DNA from: a virus
Virus record (IMG/VR): IMGVR_UViG_3300017772_000077
Span: 1 to 29,168 of that record
DNA length: 29,168 bases
Strand: one strand, 5' to 3'
Made by a program: the position numbers and the translations under genes. Position 1 is the stretch's first letter; the number at the start of each line of letters is the position of its first letter. This document shows, one piece after another, positions 7,051-15,317 of the stretch. The notes under the pieces were generated by a model, which had not been told where the DNA came from, made no database searches, and saw only the letters and a list, made by a program, of their open reading frames with translations.

Positions 7051-7977
7051 ATGACAAATTCACTAATACAAAATATTCAATCAATGGTAGAAGCTGGTTC
7101 ATTAGAAGACCAGACAGTACAGAAGACTAAGTTCGTAAGACAGATAGCACCAGAAGGTGTTACTACTGCTAGACTAGTTGGTTATGTAGAACTCGGTTAC
7201 TTACCACAGAGACCTTGGCAAGGTGAAGCTAAGCCTGATGCACCTATGGTTACTTTAACATGGGAACTTAATGGTAAAAATTATATGAAGAATGTAGCTA
7301 AAGCTGGTGAGCCTGAGAAGTTGGTTCCAACTATGCACAGAGAAACAATTAAGTTATCTACTAATGAGAGAGCTAAATACTTTAAGTTATTTAACAAGAT
7401 GCGTAGACAAGACAAGCCTGTTACTCATATGGCTCAGTTACTTGGTCAAGGTTGTATCATTCGGATTAAGCATAATGCTTCTAAGAAAGACCCTTCAATA
7501 AAATATGCTAACATCTATACAGCAGTAGATGGTTGGATGGTAACTCCACCAATCGAAACTAGTGCGGTATCTGGTGAAACTACTGAGGTCCCAGTACCTA
7601 CAGCAGTAACTCCAATGCAACTACTACTACAAGCATCTCCTAGTATCCCACAATGGAATTCAATTTACATTGATGGAACTTATACTAAGAAAATTAATGG
7701 TGCTGACGTAGAGTTATCTAAGAACTTTGTTCAGTACAAATTATTAGGTGCTAGTTCATTCAATGGTTCTGCTTTAGAGTCACTACTAAGAGATAATAAC
7801 TTATTAGCTGGTTTACTAAATGATAAGAAGGTATCTGATGCAGCGTATAACGATTCTAAGCCTCGTACAGAGGTTGTAGAAGTACCTGATGTACCTTCTA
7901 TCATAGAATCTCCAAAAGTCTCTCCAGAGGGCTTAGAAGGCTCTGTAGACCCCCTTGCAGCACTAGGTCTCGCTTAG
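7051..7977 (+). CDS. Probable single-stranded DNA-binding protein, 308 aa
   Basis: Tentative. The first 160 residues look like an OB-fold-type phage protein: ARLVGYVELGYL, then VTLTWELNGK, a STNERAKYFKLFNKMRR helix, LLGQGCIIRIKHN and KYANIYTAVDGW, a pattern of strands around one helix typical of phage ssDNA-binding proteins. It is the first gene behind the tandem promoters and lies just before the exonuclease, the position expected for a gp2.5-like replication/recombination protein. The C-terminus (PLAALGLA) is not the acidic, aromatic tail of T7 gp2.5, although the preceding 40 residues are acidic. Alternatively it could be a different DNA-associated phage protein. Ribosome-binding site AAGGAG precedes the ATG. 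Confidence 0.5.
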   Translation: MTNSLIQNIQSMVEAGSLEDQTVQKTKFVRQIAPEGVTTARLVGYVELGYLPQRPWQGEAKPDAPMVTLTWELNGKNYMKNVAKAGEPEKLVPTMHRETIKLSTNERAKYFKLFNKMRRQDKPVTHMAQLLGQGCIIRIKHNASKKDPSIKYANIYTAVDGWMVTPPIETSAVSGETTEVPVPTAVTPMQLLLQASPSIPQWNSIYIDGTYTKKINGADVELSKNFVQYKLLGASSFNGSALESLLRDNNLLAGLLNDKKVSDAAYNDSKPRTEVVEVPDVPSIIESPKVSPEGLEGSVDPLAALGLA

Positions 7978-7981
7978 TTAT

Positions 7982-8941
7982 ATGGATAGCATGCTTAAAG
8001 AGCTATCCGCTCTAGACTTAAGCTCGTATGTAGAGGACCTGAGTAGTTTCGCAGCTCAGGTCCCAGGAAGAGTAGCACATATAGATGCTGACTTCACTGC
8101 TTATCAAGTAGCGTGTGAAACTAGAGATGAGTTAGACGGATTGAAACCTCGCAGAACATTTGCTGAGATGCAAGAGCAGGTTATATCCATAGTAGAATAT
8201 CAAACACGATTAGTAGGAGCTGAGAGCTATGTTTTATATATCACACCGCCAGCCTCGACTAAGGGAGGACGGGCCACTACTGCAGTTACCAAGGAATACC
8301 AAGGTAATAGGAAGAACAGAATTAAGCCTGAACATCTTGATGACATCAGAGCATTCATGGGAGAGGCTTTACCTAGTAGAGTCGCACTCGATAGGGAGGC
8401 AGATGATTTACTTTGCCAAGCTATGTATGAAGCGATTGAAAACGATTGTCCTGAGCTTCATGTACTTTGTTCTAGGGATAAAGATTTGAATATGGTCCCA
8501 GGATATTACTGGGACTACAGAGATGAACAAGTTATGGCATTAGATGGTGATACATTTGGTTACATAGAATTAGACAGGAGTAAGAAGTCTCCTAAGGTTA
8601 CAGGTAGAGGCACTAAATTCTTTTGGGCACAATGCTTAATGGGTGATGGTGCTGACAACATTGCTGGCTTACCCTCTTATCATTTGAACGATAAGAATCA
8701 TAAGTGTGGTGCTGTTACTACTTATAAACTATTAGAAGATGCTGAATCTGATTTAGAATGTTATAACATAGTTAGAGATTTATATAGGGAGAGTAAACAT
8801 GAATGGATTAATTACAGGGATAATAAACCTACTACTTGGGGCGTTGCGCTTTATGGTGACATGGTTAGCCTATGGATGCGCCGTAGTACTGATGATACTA
8901 TCAATACTTTCATCAGTGAGGTCTTACAACAAGGGGCTTGA
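7982..8941 (+). CDS. 5'-3' exonuclease, FEN/T7 gp6 type
   Basis: Degrades duplex DNA 5' to 3' and can remove RNA primers. In T7 the homologue also breaks down host DNA and helps concatemer processing. The 319-aa protein has the metal-binding acid clusters of the family: Asp35/Asp37 (HIDADF), Asp137, Glu139, Asp141 and Asp142 (DREADD), Asp166/Asp168 (SRDKDL), and Asp222/Asp225 (GDGADNIAGLP), the last being the helix-hairpin-helix entry. About 30 residues precede the first motif. It starts four bases after the preceding stop, and its TGA overlaps the ATG of the endonuclease VII gene. No unusual features in the active site. Confidence 0.9.
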   Translation: MDSMLKELSALDLSSYVEDLSSFAAQVPGRVAHIDADFTAYQVACETRDELDGLKPRRTFAEMQEQVISIVEYQTRLVGAESYVLYITPPASTKGGRATTAVTKEYQGNRKNRIKPEHLDDIRAFMGEALPSRVALDREADDLLCQAMYEAIENDCPELHVLCSRDKDLNMVPGYYWDYRDEQVMALDGDTFGYIELDRSKKSPKVTGRGTKFFWAQCLMGDGADNIAGLPSYHLNDKNHKCGAVTTYKLLEDAESDLECYNIVRDLYRESKHEWINYRDNKPTTWGVALYGDMVSLWMRRSTDDTINTFISEVLQQGA

Positions 8942-9336
8942 GCATGGAGAGAATTAAACCAAGTCAAATTAAAGGCGTAAGAGATGCCCTACTAAAGCAG
9001 CAGGGTTACAAATGTCCTTTATGTGAATCTAGTATAGGTAAAGCTTCTTCTAAGAAGCGACCTGCACTAGACCATGACCATACTACAGGTATTATACGTG
9101 ATGTATTATGTATAAACTGTAATGGTTTAGAAGGTAAGGTATGGAATCTATTGAGACGCATGTCTAAGGGTAAGGGTAAAGAAGTTCTAGCTAACTTACT
9201 TACTTATTACGACAGACATGAAACTAAACCTCATGGAGACATACTACATAGTACTCATAAAACTGAAGTAGAGAAACGTGACCTACGTAATAAGAGGGCA
9301 CGTCTTAAACGTGCTAACTTAAAGAAAGTCAAATAA
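8938..9336 (+). CDS. Recombination endonuclease VII
   Basis: Holliday-junction-resolving nuclease of the T4 endonuclease VII family, 132 aa, expected to clear branched DNA before packaging. The zinc site is Cys26-x2-Cys29 and Cys58-x2-Cys61, and the beta-beta-alpha metal site has Asp45-His46-Asp47-His48 and Asn62 (CINCNG). This reproduces the T4 arrangement almost exactly. The C-terminal 40 residues are very basic (RNKRARLKRANLKKVK), suited to DNA binding. The gene overlaps both neighbours by a few bases. Its placement between exonuclease and RNA polymerase matches phiKMV-like gene order. Confidence 0.92.
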   Translation: MSMERIKPSQIKGVRDALLKQQGYKCPLCESSIGKASSKKRPALDHDHTTGIIRDVLCINCNGLEGKVWNLLRRMSKGKGKEVLANLLTYYDRHETKPHGDILHSTHKTEVEKRDLRNKRARLKRANLKKVK

Positions 9337-11795
9337 TGAAAACAATACAAGAGCAATTAGACTGGGAACACAGCATGGCTACTCGCGGAGTTGAAAGATT
9401 CCGTAGGATACAAGCCGATGCCTCTCAGTCCAGAGGTCACGAGACTTCTGCAGGAAGTAGGTTACTACGTTCCTATGTTATAAATATATCTGACAGGATT
9501 GCTCTCTATTTGGAGGGTAAACACCCTGAAGGAAGACGTAGAAATAAATACGCTAAACTATTAGATGCTATTGACGGGGATAAGTGTTCCATAATAGCAT
9601 TAAGAACTGTAGTTAGTGTAGTATTTAAAGATAAGATTAGTATAGCTAAAGTATGTGTAAACATCGGTAGACTATGTGAGGATGAATTAAGACTTACTAA
9701 GTTTGAGACAGAACATACGTTGTATTACGAGTCACTTGTTCGTGACATGGAACGTAAGAACCAACGTAACTATAAACATATGAGGCGTACATTAGTTAAG
9801 AAGGGCCAGGACAAGGGCTTAGAGTGGCAGTCATGGACAGAAGATGATTGCTTAGGTGTCGGAGCTTTACTACTTAGTTTACTTATGGAAGTATGTGACT
9901 TAGTAGAACGTGTAGATGCACCGCCTAATGGAAAGTACAAAGGACAAGCTTCTATTGTACCTACTGCATCGTGTCTAGATTGGATTAAGAAACACAATGA
10001 TATAGTTGAGTTAACTAGTCCTGATAGGATGCCTTGTATAAGGCCACCAGCTGAATGGACTTCAGTAACTGAGGGAGGCTTTTGGTCTCCTAACTTACGT
10101 AGACGTACACCTTTAATTAAAACTAAGCACATGACTAAAGAGAGAGAGCTTATGTATGCTGAGGCAGAGATGCCTCAAGTTATAACAGCAGTTAACTCCA
10201 TGCAAAAGACTGGATGGAGAGTTAACACTAAGGTAAAGAAAGTTATAGAAGACGTATGGACTAAAAACTTAGGTTGTGGGATGCCGCGCTCTGAGCCATA
10301 TGAGTTTCCAGAATGTCCTTTAGATGTATCTCAAATAACATCTGAGTTAAATAAAGAGAGTGTAGAATATAAAGCATTTGCAGAATGGAAAGCTATAACA
10401 AGAGAGTTACATACTCAGGAGAAAGAGCGCATTGCTAAAAACTTAGCAGTAGTACGTACCATGCGACTAGCATCAGACATGAAAGATGTTGAGCAGTTCT
10501 GGTATGTTTACCAGTGTGACTTCAGAGGCAGAGTATATGCAGCATCGTCTGGGTTAACTCCACAAGGTTCTGACCACTCTAAAGGATTAATAGAGTTCTT
10601 TACTGGAGAGCCAATTGAATCTAAAGAAGGTTTACAATGGTTCTTAGTTAACGGTGCTAATAAATTTGGTAACGATAAAGTATCTTATGAAGACAGAGCT
10701 GCCTGGGTATATGATAACAAACAACTTATTATAGATTGTGCTAATGACCCAATAAGTAATAGAAGCTTTTGGGCTAATGCTGATAAACCTTATCAATTCC
10801 TAGCATGGGTATTTGAGGCAGCTGAATTATTACAGATGTCTAATCCATTAGAATTTATATCACATTTACCAGTAGCATTAGATGGTAGCTGCAACGGACT
10901 ACAACACTTCTCAGCATTATTGTCTGATGAAGTAGGTGGTAAGTCAGTTAACCTAATGCCAACCGAGTTACCAGCTGATATCTATCAAGATGTTGCTGAC
11001 GTGTGTTATGCTAAGCTATTAGAGAGAGCTAAGTTAGGGGAAGCCCCTGCTTTAAATTGGATAAAAGCTTTAGGTCCTAAAGGTATGTCACGTAAACTAC
11101 CTAAGAAACCTGTTATGACATTGCCGTATGGTTCAACTCAACAAGCATGTACTGCTAGTATATATACTTACATACAAGAGAACTTAGTAGGTAAGTTTGA
11201 TAAGAATACATTATTCAAACATTCTATATACCTTAACCCATTATTATGGTCATCTATAAATGAGGTAGTTATAGCAGCTAGGGCTGCAATGGATTGGATA
11301 CAAGAGTGTTCAACTATACTAGCTAGAAAGAATATACCACTCAAGTACTATAGTCCTTTAGGATTCCCTGTACTACAAGCCAGCCAAAAGTATACATCTA
11401 AACAGATACGTACTCAAATAGGTGGAAGCTTACAACTAAGAGTTGCTACTTTTACAGGTGACTTAGATAGCCGTAAGCAACGTCAGGGCAGTAGTCCTAA
11501 CCTAGTACATCATGTAGACGCATGTCATATGATGATGGTTATTAATGCTTGTGCTGATGATGGTATAGATAACTTCGCAATGATTCATGATGATTTCGGT
11601 GTACCAGCTAGGTATGCAGGTAAGTTACATAAACATATAAGAGAGCAGTTTGTTGCTCTACATTCGTACACCAGTATACTAGAAGATTTCAAGAGAGTGC
11701 ATGAAGAAGCAGGAGATATAATACTACCTGAGATACCTCCCAGAGGTAACTTAGAAGTTACTCAAGTGCTTCACTCTGAATACTTTTTTGGTTAA
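9336..11795 (+). CDS. Single-subunit DNA-directed RNA polymerase, T7 type
   Basis: An 819-aa polymerase that transcribes the phage genes from its own promoters. Residues matching the T7 enzyme: DFRGR at 395-399, catalytic Asp516 (DGSCNGLQHFSA; T7 Asp537), Arg586, Lys590, Met594 and Tyr598 (T7 Arg627, Lys631, Met635, Tyr639), His731, and catalytic His751-Asp752 (T7 His811-Asp812). The specificity-loop region lies at about 685-715. The C-terminus ends YFFG, similar to the aromatic end of T7 polymerase. T7's SG in the first motif reads NG here. The gene is fourth behind promoters P1 and P2, so it probably boosts its own synthesis. Its ATG overlaps the endonuclease VII stop. Confidence 0.96.
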   Translation: MKTIQEQLDWEHSMATRGVERFRRIQADASQSRGHETSAGSRLLRSYVINISDRIALYLEGKHPEGRRRNKYAKLLDAIDGDKCSIIALRTVVSVVFKDKISIAKVCVNIGRLCEDELRLTKFETEHTLYYESLVRDMERKNQRNYKHMRRTLVKKGQDKGLEWQSWTEDDCLGVGALLLSLLMEVCDLVERVDAPPNGKYKGQASIVPTASCLDWIKKHNDIVELTSPDRMPCIRPPAEWTSVTEGGFWSPNLRRRTPLIKTKHMTKERELMYAEAEMPQVITAVNSMQKTGWRVNTKVKKVIEDVWTKNLGCGMPRSEPYEFPECPLDVSQITSELNKESVEYKAFAEWKAITRELHTQEKERIAKNLAVVRTMRLASDMKDVEQFWYVYQCDFRGRVYAASSGLTPQGSDHSKGLIEFFTGEPIESKEGLQWFLVNGANKFGNDKVSYEDRAAWVYDNKQLIIDCANDPISNRSFWANADKPYQFLAWVFEAAELLQMSNPLEFISHLPVALDGSCNGLQHFSALLSDEVGGKSVNLMPTELPADIYQDVADVCYAKLLERAKLGEAPALNWIKALGPKGMSRKLPKKPVMTLPYGSTQQACTASIYTYIQENLVGKFDKNTLFKHSIYLNPLLWSSINEVVIAARAAMDWIQECSTILARKNIPLKYYSPLGFPVLQASQKYTSKQIRTQIGGSLQLRVATFTGDLDSRKQRQGSSPNLVHHVDACHMMMVINACADDGIDNFAMIHDDFGVPARYAGKLHKHIREQFVALHSYTSILEDFKRVHEEAGDIILPEIPPRGNLEVTQVLHSEYFFG

Positions 11796-11798
11796 AAC

Positions 11799-11826
11799 GC
11801 TTAACGCTTCACTATAGAGGGATAAA
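11799..11826 (+). promoter_or_regulatory. Phage RNA polymerase promoter P3
   Basis: Core TTAACGCTTCACTATA at 11801-11816, predicted start G at 11817 (GAGGGATAAAG). It differs from P1/P2 only at one base upstream of the start (C for T at -12) and in the initially transcribed bases. It lies four bases after the RNA polymerase stop and is the only promoter of this type found ahead of the virion genes. Confidence 0.9.
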
Positions 11827-11869
11827 GCATTTTTTAATGATTTAACCTCACAAGATAAGGAGACATAAT

Positions 11870-12016
11870 ATGTCTTATAAAGAATTGTCTGATACCGAAA
11901 GGGTAAAGACAGCCATTGGCTTTGTAGCCTATGGTGCAGATATACCGACTGAACTAAAAGAACTTTTAGGTGAAGATTTAATCTTCCTAATTGAAAACCC
12001 TCAGAAGGATGTATAA
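11870..12016 (+). CDS. Small hypothetical protein, 48 aa
   Basis: The first frame behind promoter P3. ATG at 11870 follows AAGGAGA by about five bases and runs to TAA at 12014-12016, which shares a base with the ATG of the next gene. The product begins MSYKELSDTERV, is acidic and has no recognised motif. A strong ribosome-binding site and the exact TAATG junction support it as a real gene. No function is proposed. Confidence 0.65.
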   Translation: MSYKELSDTERVKTAIGFVAYGADIPTELKELLGEDLIFLIENPQKDV

Positions 12017-12210
12017 TGAAAATTGAACAAAGAACTACAGATGGACACGTAAGCCAAAAGGTTAGACGTATCCTCACATTTATGACTGCACCACGTACCT
12101 TACAAAAGGATGACGGTGAGTTTGGTATAGGTTCTGAACATGCTAAAGCTGAATTAAGAGCTGCATTGTCAGAAGTATTAGGGAGGTATCCGTGGTACGA
12201 AGGGCCTTAG
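12016..12210 (+). CDS. Small hypothetical protein, 64 aa
   Basis: Unrecognised. It starts on the stop of the 48-aa gene and overlaps the start of the acetyltransferase gene by 19 bases. The N-terminal half is basic (VSQKVRRILTFMTAPRTL), and the C-terminal half contains a likely helix (AKAELRAALSEVLGRYPW). No signal peptide. Small genes between RNA polymerase and portal are usual in phiKMV-like phages, where some encode minor virion proteins. A similar role here is only positional inference. Confidence 0.6.
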   Translation: MKIEQRTTDGHVSQKVRRILTFMTAPRTLQKDDGEFGIGSEHAKAELRAALSEVLGRYPWYEGP

Positions 12211-12608
12211 TATCAGACGTAGACCATATATTAGATATCGCAACGGTGTTTAATGATGAACATGGTTTACCAAGTATAGATGAAACAAGAGCGCGTGCTA
12301 CTCTACTCAATCTAATTGAGACAGGTGTAGTGTTTTGTAATGAAGTAGGGGCTATCGTAGGTATGACCTACACAGACCCCTTCAGAAGCAGAACCCTACT
12401 ACTAGAAATAGGTTGGTACGCTAAGGGCGGAAACATGACTGGTTTAAGATTACTTAAATCATTTATGAATGAGGCTAAGCAATTAGATGTTGATGCAATA
12501 GTATTAAGTACTTTAAGTAATAGTGACTACCGTATAGGTAAATTACTAGAGCGTAAGGGCTTCGTAGCTAGTGAAACATCTTATAATCTCGAACTAAGGA
12601 GGACGTAA
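12192..12608 (+). CDS. GNAT-family N-acetyltransferase
   Basis: A 138-aa protein with a GNAT-like layout: N-terminal strand and helix (RRALVSDVDHILDIATVF), a central strand (GAIVGMTYTDPF), the LLLEIGWYAKGGNMTGLRLL segment in the place of the acetyl-CoA-binding motif A, and a C-terminal LLERKGFVASETSYNLELRR that fits the closing strands. The glycine pattern of motif A is degenerate. It uses GTG, positioned after a strong GGGAGG at 12181-12186. The substrate is unknown. Its place in the head operon raises the possibility of modifying a virion or host protein. Its last codons (AGG AGG ACG TAA) supply the ribosome-binding site of the next gene. Confidence 0.7.
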   Translation: MVRRALVSDVDHILDIATVFNDEHGLPSIDETRARATLLNLIETGVVFCNEVGAIVGMTYTDPFRSRTLLLEIGWYAKGGNMTGLRLLKSFMNEAKQLDVDAIVLSTLSNSDYRIGKLLERKGFVASETSYNLELRRT

Positions 12609-12615
12609 TGTCAAT
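12596..12615 (+). repeat. 20-base exact repeat at a gene junction (copy 1 of 2)
   Basis: AAGGAGGACGTAATGTCAAT spans the ribosome-binding site, the stop of the acetyltransferase gene and the start of the 98-aa gene. The identical 20 bases recur at 19604-19623 between tail tubular protein B and the gp14-type gene. Both copies encode a C-terminal Arg-Arg-Thr and an N-terminal Met-Ser-Ile. Confidence 0.85.
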
Positions 12616-12904
12616 CGTAAGTGGAATACTAGCAGCTAATCAGGCTAAGAAGTCTAGGAAAGCTGCAGAGAAATCAAATGCAGAGGCAGAGACAAGAGCT
12701 ATTGAAGCTGCTGCTCTGAATGAGACACAAGAAGAAACAGGTGCTGATATAGTTTTCGGTGCAGCTAAGGGTGGTAGAACACTACTAAAAAGAAAACCTG
12801 GTCAAGGACCTACGACAGGTCCAGGACCCGCACGTATACCTAGTCTAGGTGGTTTTGGTTCAAGTGATTTCGTAGGAAGTCGTAACGCAATGAGGCTACT
12901 ATGA
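12608..12904 (+). CDS. Small basic protein upstream of portal, possible minor virion protein
   Basis: A 98-aa protein with a short hydrophobic start (MSIVSGILAANQ), a Lys/Ala/Glu-rich helix to about residue 45, and a Gly/Pro/Arg-rich tail (RKPGQGPTTGPGPARIPSL). In T7 the small basic gp7.3, needed for tail assembly, is encoded just before the portal and has a similar size and composition. Homology cannot be shown from this alone. The TGA overlaps the portal ATG (ATGA at 12901-12904). The N-terminus also resembles in style that of the gp14-type protein at 19616, with which it shares an identical 20-base start region. Confidence 0.6.
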   Translation: MSIVSGILAANQAKKSRKAAEKSNAEAETRAIEAAALNETQEETGADIVFGAAKGGRTLLKRKPGQGPTTGPGPARIPSLGGFGSSDFVGSRNAMRLL

Positions 12905-14481
12905 GTAACTACGGTAACACACCTAAAGGAAACATCGGTTCAATATGGACTGCAATGGAACAAGAGAAGGGTGACTTATTAGAACGCAGTGAGGCTTATG
13001 CTAGATGGACTCTAGCTAATATACTACGTGCTGATAGAGAAGAGCATATGCAGAATACAGAGATGACTAAAGGCTCTGTTATGATGGGTGCTAAATGGGT
13101 TAATCATTTATCTAATAGAATAGTAGATGTATTATTCCCGTTATCTAGACCTTTCTTTACTGTAGCCCCTACACCTAAAACTAAAACAGCATTGATAGAA
13201 GAGAATGGTGAAGACCAAGCTGCTATCATAAAAGAACAAATAAGAGAAGCTACTTCTAGAATTGAAGAAGAAGCTATCAGAGCCTTAAGGCTTGTTGAAT
13301 ACAGACCAGTAGCTATCGAAGCTTGTAAGCATCTTATCATAACAGGTAATGCATTACTAAGACGTATGCCATCTGGTAAAAGAATACTGTACTCTGTAGA
13401 CCGTTATGGAATACGTAGAGACATAGAAGGAAACCCTATCGAAGTTATATTATATGACCGTAAGAAGTTATGTACCTTTGACCCTAAGATGCAAGCTGCT
13501 ATAAAAGAGATTCATCCTAAGGCTAAAGATAACGATAAGATGGAACTATTGTCACATTATAAACTAGATGCAGATAAGCGATGGTGCTTTAAGCAAGAGG
13601 TTGAAGGTGTAGCTATAGGTAAACAAGTTAAGTACGCTATGAAGGACTTTGACTTACTACCATTAGCATGGAACTTACCGTCTGGATTTCATTATGCTAC
13701 AGGACTAGTAGAAGATAACTCTACTACATTCCATAAGCTAGATGTAACTACAGAGGCTCTTACAGACATGGTAGCTATTGCAGCTGATATTAAATTCTTT
13801 GTTAGACCAGGGTCTGCCCTTGGTTTACAACTAAGAGAACTTAATAATGCACAGCGCGGGTCTTACTTCGCAGGTAATGCAGAGGACATAGCTGTCCCTG
13901 AGATTAACCTAAGAGGTGACTTAGATACCATAGCGAATATAGTAGCTAAGTGGGAAGGTGACTTATCAAGAGTATTCTTATTATCTAATGTGCGTGATGC
14001 TGAACGTGTTACTGCTGAAGAGATAAGACTAGTAGCTAGAGAATTAGAGAGTTCATTCGGTGGACTATATTCTCAACTAGCTCTACAATGGCAACAGAAG
14101 GAAGCTGACTATGTGCTTTCTACAATGGATGTTGGTGATGTAGGTAAACTAGGAGATGCTTTTGAAGTATTAGTTACTACAGGTCTAGAGTCATTATCTA
14201 GAGAAGGACAGATTGATAATCTTAGGTTAGCTATAACTGACTTACAGATGTTAGAAGCTGTTCCTGAAGAGATACGTTCTATATTCAACCCGACTAGATT
14301 CGGACAATTTATATTTACTAATAGAGGAGTGGCTATGGCTGACTTCTTAAACACACCTCAGGAACTGCAAGCCATGCAAGAGCAAGAATTAGCTGCTGCT
14401 GGTAGACAGGCTGAGATAGATACTGGTGCAGCTGTAGCACAGCACGCTGGTAAAGCAGAAATTGACAGTCAACAACAATAG
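12901..14481 (+). CDS. Portal (head-tail connector) protein
   Basis: Forms the dodecameric ring at the capsid vertex through which DNA is packaged and ejected. It is 526 aa (T7 gp8 is 536). Family-typical stretches include the N-terminal helices with AKWVNHLSNRIVDVLFPLSRPFF (from about residue 64), the ACKHLIITGNALLRR segment at about 141, and the signature LLSNVRDAERVTAEEIRLVA at 360-379. The C-terminal tail is Gln/Ala-rich. It is followed nine bases later by the scaffold gene, in the order seen in all T7-like phages. Confidence 0.95.
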   Translation: MSNYGNTPKGNIGSIWTAMEQEKGDLLERSEAYARWTLANILRADREEHMQNTEMTKGSVMMGAKWVNHLSNRIVDVLFPLSRPFFTVAPTPKTKTALIEENGEDQAAIIKEQIREATSRIEEEAIRALRLVEYRPVAIEACKHLIITGNALLRRMPSGKRILYSVDRYGIRRDIEGNPIEVILYDRKKLCTFDPKMQAAIKEIHPKAKDNDKMELLSHYKLDADKRWCFKQEVEGVAIGKQVKYAMKDFDLLPLAWNLPSGFHYATGLVEDNSTTFHKLDVTTEALTDMVAIAADIKFFVRPGSALGLQLRELNNAQRGSYFAGNAEDIAVPEINLRGDLDTIANIVAKWEGDLSRVFLLSNVRDAERVTAEEIRLVARELESSFGGLYSQLALQWQQKEADYVLSTMDVGDVGKLGDAFEVLVTTGLESLSREGQIDNLRLAITDLQMLEAVPEEIRSIFNPTRFGQFIFTNRGVAMADFLNTPQELQAMQEQELAAAGRQAEIDTGAAVAQHAGKAEIDSQQQ

Positions 14482-14490
14482 GAGAGTATT

Positions 14491-15267
14491 ATGACTGAAG
14501 AAGTAAAAGAAGTAGTAGAAGAAGTAGTTTCGGAAGAAGTACCTGTAGAGGTATCTGAAGAGCCTGTAAAGGCTGTCAGTGAAGAAGAAGCTGCTGAGAA
14601 ACCTGTAGACCCTGAAGCTGATGCTGATAAGGTAGAGGATACCGTAGAGGAATCTGAAGCTGAGTTAGATGTAGAAGCTTGGGGAGACACTAATAGTGAG
14701 GTAGGCAATAGCGTACTTAGACTTATTCAGAATGCAGGTGGTACTCCAGACCAGGCTAAGGCTTTATTGTTTGAGGCAGTTCGTGATAACGATATGTCTA
14801 AGATAGATAAAGCAGAACTTACTAAATTAGTAGGTGAAGCTAATGCAACTATAATCATGACAGGTGCTTCTGCATTTGCTACTGAGATAGCTGCTAAGAA
14901 TATTGAAATAGCTAAGACAGTTAATGAAGCCGTTGGTGGCAGTGATAACTGGATAGCAGTTCAAAACTGGGTAGATACTTCTAGCATATCTGATTCAGAT
15001 AAAGCTGAGTACAATGAACTATTAGCATCAGGTGGTGCTAAAGCTAGGTTCGCAGCTACTGAACTATTAAATAAATATAATGCCGATTCAGGCAATACAC
15101 AAATTACGGACACAAACCGAATCGACCCTGATGTTGATACTGAAACCCAGTCCGAAGCTATAACCGCTAAAGAGTATTACTCTAGAATGGCTATGGCAAG
15201 TAGAAAAGGTGAGGATACAACAAGTATTAAAGCTGCTCGCGCTAGAGGCCGTAAAGCTGGAATATAA
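14491..15267 (+). CDS. Scaffolding (capsid assembly) protein
   Basis: Internal scaffold for procapsid assembly, expected to leave before maturation. It is 258 aa (T7 gp9 is about 300). The first 65 residues are overwhelmingly Glu/Val/Asp (EEVKEVVEEVVSEEVPVEVS), and the C-terminus is basic (SIKAARARGRKAGI), the capsid-contacting end in scaffold proteins. Assignment rests on composition, the acidic/basic polarity and position between portal and capsid. GGAGAG precedes the ATG. Confidence 0.88.
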   Translation: MTEEVKEVVEEVVSEEVPVEVSEEPVKAVSEEEAAEKPVDPEADADKVEDTVEESEAELDVEAWGDTNSEVGNSVLRLIQNAGGTPDQAKALLFEAVRDNDMSKIDKAELTKLVGEANATIIMTGASAFATEIAAKNIEIAKTVNEAVGGSDNWIAVQNWVDTSSISDSDKAEYNELLASGGAKARFAATELLNKYNADSGNTQITDTNRIDPDVDTETQSEAITAKEYYSRMAMASRKGEDTTSIKAARARGRKAGI

Positions 15268-15279
15268 CTCATCTATATT

Positions 15280-15300
15280 AACTGGGAATAATCCCGTAAA
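15280..15300 (+). other. Short hairpin in the capsid leader
   Basis: The 50 bases between scaffold and capsid genes contain GGGAATAATCCC, a 4-bp stem with an ATAA loop. There is no phage promoter, unlike T7, which has phi10 here. The hairpin could stabilise the capsid mRNA or mark a processing site, but it is short and may be chance. The capsid ribosome-binding site is AAGGAAA. Confidence 0.3.
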
Positions 15301-15317
15301 CAATTAAGGAAAATAAA

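Noticed and set aside
9770-10132. 120-codon minus-strand frame inside the RNA polymerase gene
   Set aside because: Fully antisense to a conserved gene in a genome where all clear genes are on the plus strand.
14469-14708. Ser/Thr-rich open frame on the minus strand opposite the scaffold gene
   Set aside because: The composition is the mirror of GAA/GTA-rich scaffold codons (TTC/TAC and shifted TCT/ACT). No independent support.
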